A stretch of DNA of 38,454 bases from Fimbriiglobus sp. GTDB taxonomy: Bacteria; Planctomycetota; Planctomycetia; Gemmatales; Gemmataceae. A program made the translations under genes and the position numbers. Below are positions 1 through 7,604 of this stretch, piece by piece. The stretch lies in the NCBI GenBank assembly GCA_022841795.1, contig JALHQU010000041.1, positions 1-38,454 on the forward strand. The letters are read 5' to 3'. The notes under the pieces were generated by a model. That model saw nothing but the letters and a program-made list of their open reading frames with translations. It was not told where the DNA came from and ran no database searches. Position 1 is the stretch's first letter. Every line of letters starts with the position of its first letter.

Positions 1-33
1 GCCGGCCGGGGCCCCCCCGCCGTGGGGGGGGGG

Positions 34-98
34 CGGGCCGCCACAGAGGGCGGCCCTACAGTTGGTGTCTTGTAGGGGCCGCCCTCTGTGGCGGCCCG
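34..98. repeat. Intergenic inverted repeat
   Basis: Arms 34-60 and 71-98 match over 27-28 bp with one bulged base and a 10-base loop. The arm carries the string GCCACAGAGGGCGGCC. It lies upstream of the TadG-like gene. No T-tract follows, so I do not call it a terminator. Confidence 0.85.
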
Positions 99-121
99 CT
101 GGTCTGGCAACGCCAGACCAG
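99..121. repeat. Small perfect hairpin
   Basis: A 10-bp stem (99-108 with 112-121) around a 3-base loop directly abuts the larger inverted repeat to its left. The rest of 1-237 shows no coding evidence; it is low-complexity GC sequence. Confidence 0.7.
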
Positions 122-237
122 CCGCGCCCGACGGGCGACTCCCTCCGCCCGCCCCGACTCGCCCCCGCACCGGGCCGCTTGCCCACGACGGGCCGTCCCG
201 GTGCGGGCGGCTGATTCTGACCGCGTGAGGGTCCGCC

Positions 238-1524
238 ATGCTCCGCCCGTCCGCCCGCCGCCCCGGCCAGTCCGGCCTGTTCGCCCTCATCGCCATCCCC
301 GTCCTGCTCGGCGTGCTGCTCCTGCTGGTGTTCCTGTTCCGCACCCGCGACTCGCTCATCGAGCTGCGGAACGGCGGGGTGGCCGCCGCCCTGGCCGGCA
401 CCGACGAGCTGGTGGACGACGCCCGCCTGACCGCCGACCCGGACCGCCTCCGCCCGGTGTTCGCCCGCGCCCGCCGGTCGGCCGCCGACGTGGCCCGCCG
501 CAACTTCGTCGACGGCTGCCCGCTCGAACTGTGCGTCGAGGATGACGACGACAACAAAAAGAAGGGCCGTGGCAAGCCGGACCGCGACGACCGCGACCGC
601 GACCGCAAGCGCGACTGCGGCGAGGTAGTGCTGGGCCACCTGGACAAGGCCCTGGGCGGGCACTTCGAGCCGTTCCGCCCGGACTCGCCCAAGCCGGCGT
701 GGGGGCGGGTGAACGCCGTCGAGATGACGGTGCGGCAGCCGGGCAAGCCGGGCGTGTTCACCAAGGTGGTCGGCGTGCTGGACGACGCGGTGGTCGGGTT
801 CCGCCCGTGGGACGACAAGCCCGCCCCGGTCATGCCGGTGGCCCTGTTCGACGGGCGGAACGACGGCCGGGACGACGACCTCCCGACGTGGCGGCAGGCG
901 GTGAAGCGGGCGGACGACGACTGGGCGTTCGACCGCGAGCGGGGCCGGTTCGTGAAGGGCCACGACGGCATTCCCGAGGTGCGGGTGCGGGTCGGCCGGC
1001 TGAAGGACAAGCACGCCCCCGAGGCGTGCGGGCTGCCGCTGGTGATCGGCGGCGGGCAGCCGCGGCGGGCGCTGGAGCAGGTGATGATCGGGCTGACCGA
1101 GCGGTGCCTGGCGGCGGACGACGGCGAGTTCCGCCTGGGTGACGACCTCACCCGCCCGCAGCCGGCCAACCCCGACCTGTTCGCCGACGACGACGGCGGG
1201 CCGGCCGAAGCGGCGTTCCGCTCCGCCATCGGCAAGCCGCGGGTGTGGCCGGTGTTCGGCGGGATCGACGACCACGGGCGGGCCACCCTGACCGGGTTCA
1301 CCGGCGCGCGGGTGGTGAGCGTCGAGCGGGAGAAGGGCGGCGGGCTGCTGCTCGTCCTTCAACCGGCGGTGGTCGCCTCCCCGACGGCCATCACCTTCAC
1401 CGAGCCGTCCGACCGGCGGGAGAAGCACGGTAAGGATGACAAGGATGACAAGGATGACAAGCACGACAAGCACGACCGGCCGACCGGCGACCGGACGGTG
1501 GTGAAGGTGCGGCTGGCCGGTTGA
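238..1524 (+). CDS. TadG/TadE-like Tad pilus-associated protein
   Basis: Probable pseudopilin-like or TadG-like component of a Tad (Flp) pilus system, anchored in the inner membrane with the bulk outside. A short basic N-terminus is followed by one hydrophobic helix (about residues 13-35) and then a segment with the pattern 'ELRNGGVAAALAGTDE', which resembles the post-helix region of TadG-like proteins where alanine-rich 'DAAALAGA' strings are usual. Residues 101-127 are a run of Asp, Lys and Arg, and the C-terminus has an Asp/Lys/His-rich stretch encoded by tandem 9-bp repeats. It lies 169 bp upstream of cpaF, tadB and tadC on the same strand, which is the main support for a pilus role. The remaining sequence is not recognisable, so TadG is a context-aided call. 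The ATG at 238 is the first start that keeps the hydrophobic helix near the N-terminus. Confidence 0.6.
   Translation: MLRPSARRPGQSGLFALIAIPVLLGVLLLLVFLFRTRDSLIELRNGGVAAALAGTDELVDDARLTADPDRLRPVFARARRSAADVARRNFVDGCPLELCVEDDDDNKKKGRGKPDRDDRDRDRKRDCGEVVLGHLDKALGGHFEPFRPDSPKPAWGRVNAVEMTVRQPGKPGVFTKVVGVLDDAVVGFRPWDDKPAPVMPVALFDGRNDGRDDDLPTWRQAVKRADDDWAFDRERGRFVKGHDGIPEVRVRVGRLKDKHAPEACGLPLVIGGGQPRRALEQVMIGLTERCLAADDGEFRLGDDLTRPQPANPDLFADDDGGPAEAAFRSAIGKPRVWPVFGGIDDHGRATLTGFTGARVVSVEREKGGGLLLVLQPAVVASPTAITFTEPSDRREKHGKDDKDDKDDKHDKHDRPTGDRTVVKVRLAG
1432..1476 (+). repeat. Tandem 9-bp repeats inside the TadG-like gene
   Basis: Three copies of AAGGATGAC (KDD) are followed by two copies of AAGCACGAC (KHD). 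The unit keeps the reading frame, so slippage would only change the length of a charged C-terminal linker. Confidence 0.9.
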
Positions 1525-1574
1525 GGGCCGGTGTTGGTGAACCGCCCGGTTGAGGGCGGGGGTGAACCGGGCGG
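1517..1574. repeat. Direct repeat and weak hairpin at the tadG-like/cpaF junction
   Basis: The 12-mer CCGGTTGAGGGC occurs at 1517-1528, where it contains the TGA stop of the TadG-like gene, and again at 1546-1557. A 10-bp dyad (1542-1551 with 1565-1574) overlaps the second copy. The remaining gap to 1693 has no clear signal beyond a poor -10-like TAACAT at 1659. Confidence 0.6.
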
Positions 1575-1693
1575 GAGCGCGCGTCGGATTTCCCCGCGGC
1601 GGCGGGCCGCGGGCGGAACGGACGGGAGTATTCGGTACGGACGCCGGGGTCGTTCGAGTAACATACGCGAACCGCACCACGGGTGGCCGCACC

Positions 1694-3034
1694 ATGTCGA
1701 AAGAGCCGATGGTCCCGCTGACCCCCGCCGCCGAGCCGTACCAGGTCGGCCCGCCCCCGCTCCCGCCCAAGTTCAACAAGCTGAAGGCGGACGTCCACAA
1801 GCGGATCGTCGAGACGCTCGACCTGACCAAGCTGAACAAGTGGAAGCAGGACCGGCTGCGGCGGGAGGTGCGGTCGCTGGCCAACCAGTTGGTGCTGTCC
1901 GCCCCGGACCCGATGACCGACGGCGAGCGGGCGCAGCTGGTGGACGAGATCCTGTCCGAGGTGTTCGGCCTCGGCCCGCTCGACCCGCTGCTGACCGACC
2001 CGTCGGTGTCGGACGTGCTGGTGAACGGGCCGCACACGGTGTACGTGGAGCGGAACGGCAAGCTGGAGATGACCACGGTGCGGTTCGCCGACGACGCGCA
2101 CCTGATGCAGATCATCCAGCGGGTGGCGGCGCGGGTGGGGCGGCGGGCGGACGAGTCGTCGCCGATGGTGGACGCGCGGCTGGAGGACGGGTCGCGGGTG
2201 AACGCCATCGTCCCGCCGCTGACGCTCACCGGGCCGGTGCTGTCCATCCGCCGGTTCGGGGTGCGGCTGGGCGGGGACGAGTTGCTGGCCAACGCCACCA
2301 TGCCGCCGGCGGTGCTGGCGTTCCTGAAGGCGGCGGTGAGCAGCCGCATCAGCCTGGTGGTGTCCGGCGGCACCGGCAGCGGCAAGACGACGCTGCTGAA
2401 CGCCCTGTCCCAGTTCATCCCGGACGACGAGCGGCTGGTGACCATCGAGGATTCGGCCGAGCTGAAACTCCGCCAGCGGCACGTGATCGGGCTGGAGACG
2501 CGGCCGGCGAACGTGGAGGGGTCGGGCGAGGTGCGGCAGCGGGACCTGGTGCGGAACGCCCTGCGGATGCGGCCGGACCGCATCATCCTGGGCGAGTGCC
2601 GCGGGGCGGAAGCGCTGGACATGCTCCAGGCGATGAACACCGGGCACGAGGGGTCGCTCACCACGGTGCACGCGAACGACACCCGCGACGCGCTCACCCG
2701 CCTGGAGATGATGGTGATGATGGCCGGGTTCGACCTGCCGGTGCCGGTCATCCGGTACTACATCGCGTCCGCCATCACCCTGGTGGTCCACCTGGCCCGG
2801 CTGAAGGGCGGGCGGCGGAAGGTGCTGCGGGTGGCCGAGCTGGTCGGCCTGGGGCCGGACGGGTACGAGCTGCACGAGGTGTTCGGGTTCCGCCAGCAGG
2901 GGGTGCGGGACGGGGCCGCGTTCGGCCAGTTCTACGCCACCGGCTACCGCCCGAAGTGCCTGGACAAGCTGACCAGCATGGGCGTCGAGTTGCCCGAAGA
3001 GTTGTTCCACCAGCACACCCTGGCCGACGCCTGA
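1694..3034 (+). CDS. cpaF: CpaF/TadA family secretion ATPase
   Basis: Hexameric type II/IV secretion ATPase that powers Tad pilus assembly at the cytoplasmic face of the inner membrane. The 446-aa product has an N-terminal helical region, a 'GPLDPLLTDPSVSDVLVNG' block (about residues 94-112) typical of CpaF N-terminal domains, a Walker A GGTGSGKT (225-232, Lys231), an acidic TIEDSAEL box (250-257), a Walker B-like IILGE (297-301) and a His box TTVHAND (323-329). The length is normal for CpaF. The ATG at 1694 was preferred over upstream in-frame starts because the extra residues there are intergenic in character and similarity to CpaF begins after it. Downstream tadB and tadC encode its membrane partners. 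All catalytic boxes look intact. Confidence 0.95.
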   Translation: MSKEPMVPLTPAAEPYQVGPPPLPPKFNKLKADVHKRIVETLDLTKLNKWKQDRLRREVRSLANQLVLSAPDPMTDGERAQLVDEILSEVFGLGPLDPLLTDPSVSDVLVNGPHTVYVERNGKLEMTTVRFADDAHLMQIIQRVAARVGRRADESSPMVDARLEDGSRVNAIVPPLTLTGPVLSIRRFGVRLGGDELLANATMPPAVLAFLKAAVSSRISLVVSGGTGSGKTTLLNALSQFIPDDERLVTIEDSAELKLRQRHVIGLETRPANVEGSGEVRQRDLVRNALRMRPDRIILGECRGAEALDMLQAMNTGHEGSLTTVHANDTRDALTRLEMMVMMAGFDLPVPVIRYYIASAITLVVHLARLKGGRRKVLRVAELVGLGPDGYELHEVFGFRQQGVRDGAAFGQFYATGYRPKCLDKLTSMGVELPEELFHQHTLADA

Positions 3035-3139
3035 CGCCGGAGCCTGCGAAGTGTTCCACTCGCTCCGCGAGTGGTCTCGGAACCACTCGCGGAGCGAGTG
3101 GAACACGACGGCCGGACATCGACTGACGCCGGAGCCTGC
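3031..3139. repeat. 92-bp duplication unit carrying a perfect hairpin, between cpaF and tadB
   Basis: The 17-mer CTGACGCCGGAGCCTGC is present at 3031-3047, where it contains the cpaF stop, and at 3123-3139 just before the tadB start. Between them is a perfect inverted repeat with 25-bp arms (3051-3075 and 3082-3106). The geometry resembles insertion of a palindromic element with a long target duplication. Confidence 0.85.
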
Positions 3140-3142
3140 ATC

Positions 3143-4105
3143 ATGGTGAATCTGCCCGAGATCGTGTTCGCCGTACTCACCGCGTGCGTGACGTTCGGCA
3201 TCCTGCTCATCATCCGCGGGGGCGGCGGGCCGGACCGCCGCCGCGAGTTCGACCGCGGCCGGCCGGCGGACGAGAACCCGGACGACAGCGGGGTCATCAC
3301 CCTGTCCCGCGACCCCATCACCCTCACCCCGCCGGTGGTGGCCGACGGGCCGGGCGCGCGGCTGGACCGCTGGTTCGAGCGGGCGGTGGTGCGGTCCGGG
3401 CTGGACGCCTCGCCGGCCGGGGTGGTGGCGGTGTGCAGCCTGCTCGGGCTGGTGATCGCCGCCGCCCTGTACATCTGGAAGAACCAGATCGGGCTGGCCC
3501 TGCTCGGGCTGGCCGTCGGGGTGGCCATCCCGGTGGTCGTGGTGAGCATCCTCCAGGGGCGGTACCGGCAGAAGATCCAGGACCAGTTGCCGGAGGCGCT
3601 GTACCTGCTGGCCGGGTCGGTGCGGTCCGGCCTCACCCCGGACCAGGCGATCGAGTTCCTGGCCGAGCGGGGGAACAAGCCGCTGGCCGACGAGTTCAAG
3701 CACACCGTCGGGCTGATGCGGCTGGGGGCGGCGCCGGCGGCCGCCCTGCGGGCGACGGCCGAGCGGATCGGCCTGCTCGACTTCGAGCTGCTGGCGTCCA
3801 CCATCGGCCTGTACACCCAGACGGGCGGCAACCTGTCGCTGCTGCTCGACCGGCTGGCGGCCAGCGTGCGGGACCGCAACCAGTTCCGCGGGTACTTCAA
3901 GGCGGCCACCGCCCAGTCGCGGATCGTGGCCGTCGCCATGGCGTGCGCGGTGCCGCTGTTCCTGATCGCGTACCTGCTGTTCGAGCCGGACCACGTGGCG
4001 GTGTTCTTCCGCTCGCCGAACGGGTGGGCGCTGCTGGCCGGGTGCGTGGTGATGGAGCTGATCGGGGCGGTGTGGCTGTGGCGGCTGTTCCGCACCGACT
4101 ACTGA
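3143..4105 (+). CDS. tadB: TadB-type Tad pilus membrane protein
   Basis: Inner-membrane platform protein of the Tad secretion system, acting with TadC and the CpaF ATPase. The 320-aa product has an N-terminal helix (about 8-24), a hydrophilic linker, two helices (about 93-135), a cytoplasmic T2SSF-type domain beginning 'LPEALYLLAGSVRSGLTPDQAI' in two halves (about 149-275), and two C-terminal helices. This matches the TadB layout of a type II secretion F domain between membrane pairs. The ATG at 3143 follows a duplicated 'GGAGCC' element and gives a usual TadB length. An upstream in-frame ATG at 3071 would translate the intergenic hairpin and is rejected. It follows cpaF by 108 bp. Confidence 0.9.
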   Translation: MVNLPEIVFAVLTACVTFGILLIIRGGGGPDRRREFDRGRPADENPDDSGVITLSRDPITLTPPVVADGPGARLDRWFERAVVRSGLDASPAGVVAVCSLLGLVIAAALYIWKNQIGLALLGLAVGVAIPVVVVSILQGRYRQKIQDQLPEALYLLAGSVRSGLTPDQAIEFLAERGNKPLADEFKHTVGLMRLGAAPAAALRATAERIGLLDFELLASTIGLYTQTGGNLSLLLDRLAASVRDRNQFRGYFKAATAQSRIVAVAMACAVPLFLIAYLLFEPDHVAVFFRSPNGWALLAGCVVMELIGAVWLWRLFRTDY

Positions 4106-4173
4106 CCGCGGGCGAGCCGCTTGCGGCTTCGCGGATGACGAGGCACACGGCCGATTTCCGTAAGGGGGCGGGG

Positions 4174-5196
4174 ATGGACGTTCTGAACCAGTGGCTGCAA
4201 AGCCCGCTGCTGCAAAGCGAGTGGACCCGGTACGTGCTGCTCGGGCTGGGGGCGATGGCCGTGCCGCTCGTGCTGTACGTCCTGTTCCGCCCGCGGGTGC
4301 GGAAGGTGGAGGCGGTCGAGGAGGCGGACGACGCCTCCCAGCACGAGCTGGTGCTGGGCGACATGACCCAGGCGTTCGCCGGCCAACTGCCCGGCGGCGA
4401 CCGCGACCGCGCGCAGCTCATGCCGCTGCTCCGCCAGGGCGGGTTCTACCGCCAGACGGCGCTCATCGAGTACCAGGCGGTGCGGGCGGTGCTGGTGCTC
4501 ACCCCGCTGGTCATCGGGGTGGCCGCCGCCCTGCTGGTGGACCGCCGGTACACCCTGCCGGTGCTGCTCGGGGCGGGGGTGGCCGCCGCCTTCGGGTTCG
4601 CCATCCCGCGGGTGTACCTGTCCGTGCAGGCGGGCAAGCGGACCCGCGAGATCGAGCGGGGGCTGCCGGTGTTCGCCGACCTGACGTCCATCGCCCTGCT
4701 CGCCGGGCAGAGCCTGCTGGCGTCCATCCAGCGGGCCACCGACCAGCTCCGCCCCACCTTCCCCGGACTGGCGTCCGAGCTGGACATCGTCCTCGCCCAG
4801 GCCGACCTGCTCAGCCTGTCGGTGGCGTTCGAGCAGTGGGCGGACCGCAGCCAGATGCAGGAGATCCGCAACATCGCCGTCATCCTCACCCAGTCGCAGC
4901 GGCTGGGCAACGACCCGTCCACGGTGCTGATGGAGTTCGCCACCAACATGCGGATCAACCTGCGGCAGCGGGCGGACGCGCAGGCCCAGCGGACCACCTT
5001 CCTCGCCCTGTTCCCCACCATCCTGTTCCTGTGGCTGCCGGCGCTGGTCATGCTCGTCGGCCCGGTGTACTTCGACTTCGCCGAGAAGCGGAAGGCGTCG
5101 CGGGAGGCGATGGACTCGGCGAACGAGCAGTTGAAGCAGCAGCAGCTCAACCTGTTCGGCGAGCCGGCCCCGGCCGAGGACCCGCGGACGGACTGA
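4174..5196 (+). CDS. tadC: TadC-type Tad pilus membrane protein
   Basis: Second inner-membrane platform protein of the Tad system, paired with TadB. The 340-aa product starts with a helix at about residues 20-38, a charged linker, a pair of helices around 105-155, then a T2SSF domain ('ERGLPVFADLTSIALLAGQSLLASIQRA') and a final helix close to the C-terminus ('FLALFPTILFLWLPALVMLV'). The start at 4174 is preceded by the purine-rich AAGGGGGCGGGG, and reading upstream into the tadB end in this frame gives only low-complexity sequence. It is the last Tad gene seen here. The secretin, prepilin, peptidase and CpaB genes are not in the window and may lie to the left. Confidence 0.9.
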   Translation: MDVLNQWLQSPLLQSEWTRYVLLGLGAMAVPLVLYVLFRPRVRKVEAVEEADDASQHELVLGDMTQAFAGQLPGGDRDRAQLMPLLRQGGFYRQTALIEYQAVRAVLVLTPLVIGVAAALLVDRRYTLPVLLGAGVAAAFGFAIPRVYLSVQAGKRTREIERGLPVFADLTSIALLAGQSLLASIQRATDQLRPTFPGLASELDIVLAQADLLSLSVAFEQWADRSQMQEIRNIAVILTQSQRLGNDPSTVLMEFATNMRINLRQRADAQAQRTTFLALFPTILFLWLPALVMLVGPVYFDFAEKRKASREAMDSANEQLKQQQLNLFGEPAPAEDPRTD

Positions 5197-5223
5197 CCGG
5201 GGTGGTCCGAATCCCCGGCCTTC

Positions 5224-5435
5224 AGGCCCGAAGGGCCGGGCTCCCTCAGCCCAGGGCGAGCGAGCCGAAGGCGAGCGTCGCCCTGGGTCCACCGGCCACA
5301 TTCCCAAGCCCCGAAGGGGCGGCCTCCGGCAGGTCGCCCCTTCGGGGCTTGTTCACACTTGCCCGTCGTTCCCAGGCCTGCGCTCGCCTGCGGCTCACTC
5401 CGACCTGGGCTGAGGGAGCCCGGCCCTTCGGGCCT
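5224..5435. repeat. Large nested inverted repeat between convergent genes
   Basis: Perfect 32-bp outer arms (5224-5255 and 5404-5435) enclose a second 17-bp perfect pair (5305-5321 and 5335-5351) and a hairpin around 5251-5286. It fills most of the space between convergent tadC and the permease gene. Both transcripts would form an extended stem. Confidence 0.9.
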
Positions 5436-5465
5436 TCAGAAGCGAACACCCCACTCCCCGCCCGC

Positions 5466-7082
5466 CTACTCGTGCCGCAGGGCTTCCACCGGCTGCACCC
5501 GCGCCGCCCGCCGGGCCGGGTACGCCGCCGCCACCGTCGTCAGCACGGCGGCGAACAGCACCACCCCCACCGGCAGCCACCCCGGCCACGCGAACACCGT
5601 GTCGCTCAGCAGCTTCCCCTCCCCCCGCTGGTGTTCGATCAGCCGGATCACCCACCCGTTGCTCGGCACCGACAGCCCCCACGCGGCCACCAGCCCGACC
5701 AGCCCGCCGACCAGCCCGATCACCGCCCCCTCCAGCAGGAACAGCGCCAGGATGTGCCCGTCGCGGGCGCCGACCGACTTCCAGACGCCGATCTCCTTCG
5801 TCCGCTCCAGCACGCTGGTGAACAGGGTGTTGGTGATGCCGATGGCGGCCACCAGCAGCGAGATGAGGGCGAACAGGTTCAGCCCGGCCGAGATGAGCGT
5901 CACCTCCCGCTTCACCGACTTGTAGAACCGCAGCCCGTTGAAGCTCTCCAGCCCGGACTCTTCGACCGCCCGCACCACCCCCTCCAGGTCGCCGCCCGGC
6001 CGCACCTTCACCCCCACGTCCGGGTACCCGAGGGCGGCGAACTCCGGCACCTGGGCGAACAGCTTGCCCTCCCCGGCCGGGCCGAGCAGCACGTCGTTCG
6101 CCGGCACCGCCCGCCCGCCGAGCAGGTCGGTCGGGTCGAACTTCTTCTTCGCCGGCAGACGGGTCACGCCCACGATCGTCACCTCGACGGCCGCCGTGTA
6201 CTCCGGGTCGGCCCACCGCAGCGGGGTGCCCGCCTTCGGCTTCGCGCGGGCGGCCGCCACCGCCTTCACCGCCGCCTTCTCGAACTCGCTCAGGTCGAAC
6301 TTGTCGATCTGCTGCGGCAACTGGCGGGCGATCTTGTCCAGGATTTCGGCCTGGGTGCGGCTCATCTCCTCCTGCGCCGCCCCCGGCGCGAGCAGGGACG
6401 CCACCGACCCGGCCTTGGCGAACTCGCCCACGCCCAACACCACCCGCAGCTTCATCCCCACCGCCGCCCGCATCTGCTCGTCCGTCTTCAGCCCCAGGTT
6501 GTACAGGGCGTACTCGGACACCGTCGCCTCGTCCGCCGCAGCGGGGTCCGGGGTGCGGCCGAACAGCAGGTGCGAGTCCAGCGTCGGCTCGAAGTCGTCC
6601 AGCCGGCCGGCGTACACCAGCCCGTTGCCCCGCTTCTCGCCGAGCGTCAGTTGGGCGTACTGCACCCGGTACGCGATCACGTCCTGCACGTCCGGCGTCC
6701 GCTTCAGCCGGTCGATGTGCTCCTGCGTCACCAGCGTCACCCGCGTCGGCCGGTGCGAGTTGCGGTAGTCGTCGATCAGCCGCTGCCGTAGCCGGTCGCG
6801 GCGGTCGGCCGGGATCTCGTCCGGGATCGCGATGCGGTCCGGCGGGATGTCCTCTTCCTTCAGGTCGCCGCGGCCGAAGTTCGGCGGGTGGACGTTCACC
6901 CACCAGAACTCGCGGTGGGCGGTGAACTCGTTCTCCACGAACGCCCGCAGCCCGACCCCCAGGGCCAGGCTGAACGCCAGGGCGGTGGTGCCGACGGTGA
7001 CGCCGAGCAGGGTGAGGGCGGTGCGGGCTTTCTGCCGCCACAGCCCGCCGACGGCGGCGGCCAGCAGGTCGCGGGTGCGCAT
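5466..7082 (-). CDS. MacB/FtsX-family ABC transporter permease
   Basis: Inner-membrane permease subunit of a type VII ABC transporter (MacB/LolC/FtsX superfamily), which uses ATP to drive work in the periplasm rather than substrate passage through the membrane. The 538-aa product has one N-terminal helix (about 20-40, 'TLLGVTVGTTALAFSLALGVG'), a periplasmic domain of about 350 residues, and three C-terminal helices with the conserved block 'TNTLFTSVLERTKEIGVWKSVGA' and the terminal 'PARRAARVQPVEALRHE' signature. The start at 7082 places the first helix correctly. No ATPase subunit is visible in this window, so its partner must be encoded elsewhere. The PII-like gene lies upstream on the same strand across a perfect hairpin. 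Confidence 0.88.
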   Translation of the reverse strand: MRTRDLLAAAVGGLWRQKARTALTLLGVTVGTTALAFSLALGVGLRAFVENEFTAHREFWWVNVHPPNFGRGDLKEEDIPPDRIAIPDEIPADRRDRLRQRLIDDYRNSHRPTRVTLVTQEHIDRLKRTPDVQDVIAYRVQYAQLTLGEKRGNGLVYAGRLDDFEPTLDSHLLFGRTPDPAAADEATVSEYALYNLGLKTDEQMRAAVGMKLRVVLGVGEFAKAGSVASLLAPGAAQEEMSRTQAEILDKIARQLPQQIDKFDLSEFEKAAVKAVAAARAKPKAGTPLRWADPEYTAAVEVTIVGVTRLPAKKKFDPTDLLGGRAVPANDVLLGPAGEGKLFAQVPEFAALGYPDVGVKVRPGGDLEGVVRAVEESGLESFNGLRFYKSVKREVTLISAGLNLFALISLLVAAIGITNTLFTSVLERTKEIGVWKSVGARDGHILALFLLEGAVIGLVGGLVGLVAAWGLSVPSNGWVIRLIEHQRGEGKLLSDTVFAWPGWLPVGVVLFAAVLTTVAAAYPARRAARVQPVEALRHE

Positions 7083-7130
7083 GGGGAAAGTGTAGAAGGT
7101 GGTCGGCCCACGCCGTGGGTCGCTGTCATC

Positions 7131-7185
7131 GTGGCACCGGCGGCCCGCCGGTGATTCCAACCCACCGGCGGGCCGCCGGTGCCAC
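7131..7185. repeat. Perfect inverted repeat, family shared with the right window end
   Basis: Arms of 23 bp (7131-7153 and 7163-7185) with a 9-base loop lie between the PII-like gene and the permease gene. A single arm with the same 23 bases recurs at 38363-38385. Confidence 0.9.
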
Positions 7186-7195
7186 GGAAGAGGGG

Positions 7196-7525
7196 TCAGA
7201 ACTCCACCACGTGCGGCCAGGTGGTGGGCACGGCGAACGCCTTGCCGTCGCCGATCCGCCCGGTGCGGGCGGCCTTGGCCGCCGCCGCCGTCACCTGCTC
7301 CGCCCGCCCCCGCTCCACCCACACGGTGATCTCCACCTTCGGCAGGTACGCCATGCTGTACTCGCTCCCGCGGTAGCGGTCCAGGTACCCCTTCTGCCGC
7401 CCGTACCCCTTCGCCTCGCGTACCACCCCGGCCGACACCCCCAACTCCGAGCACACCCGCAGCACCGCCTCGGCCACGAACGGCCGCACCACGAACAGCA
7501 GTTGCACCATCCCGGCGTCGGTCAT
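7196..7525 (-). CDS. PII-family (GlnB/GlnK-like) regulatory protein
   Basis: Small trimeric signal protein of the PII superfamily, which typically senses 2-oxoglutarate, ATP and ADP and binds target proteins. The 109-aa product shows the PII core: GYGRQKGYLDRYRGSEY (T-loop base, residues about 40-56), LPKVEITVWV (61-70) and the nucleotide-binding RTGRIGDGK (87-95). Tyr56 aligns with the uridylylated tyrosine of GlnB ('RGAEY'). The protein ends shortly after this, lacking the canonical C-terminal 'RIRTGE' strand, so it may be a PII-like variant. No amtB or glnA lies beside it. It sits between a membrane glycosyltransferase-like gene and an ABC permease on the same strand, so the target is unclear. 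The start at 7525 gives the expected beta1 strand; no strong ribosome site is visible. Confidence 0.85.
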   Translation of the reverse strand: MTDAGMVQLLFVVRPFVAEAVLRVCSELGVSAGVVREAKGYGRQKGYLDRYRGSEYSMAYLPKVEITVWVERGRAEQVTAAAAKAARTGRIGDGKAFAVPTTWPHVVEF

Positions 7526-7543
7526 GGGTGGGGTCCGTCTTGT

Positions 7544-7604
7544 AAGTAGTAGGCACACTCCGTGTGCCGTCATCCGAACGGCACACGGAGTGTGCCTACT
7601 ACTT
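7544..7604. repeat. Perfect inverted repeat overlapping a stop codon
   Basis: Perfect 27-bp arms (7544-7570 and 7578-7604). Each arm contains its own dyad GCACAC-TCC-GTGTGC. The outer arm overlaps the TAA stop of the upstream minus-strand gene (7603-7605). The same arm family forms the repeat at 21098-21183. Confidence 0.95.

Noticed and set aside
3071-3142. Earlier ATG for tadB
   Set aside because: It would translate the intergenic hairpin and direct repeat and add 24 residues not expected for TadB.
1397-3994. Long minus-strand open frame (865 codons) opposite the Tad genes
   Set aside because: It is rich in Arg, His, Pro and Gln with no motif and lies opposite clear Tad genes; this is a typical antisense shadow in high-GC DNA.
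5224-5435. Rho-independent terminators for the many hairpins
   Set aside because: None has a clear T-tract on either side and several occur at gene starts or inside genes, so they are annotated as repeats.
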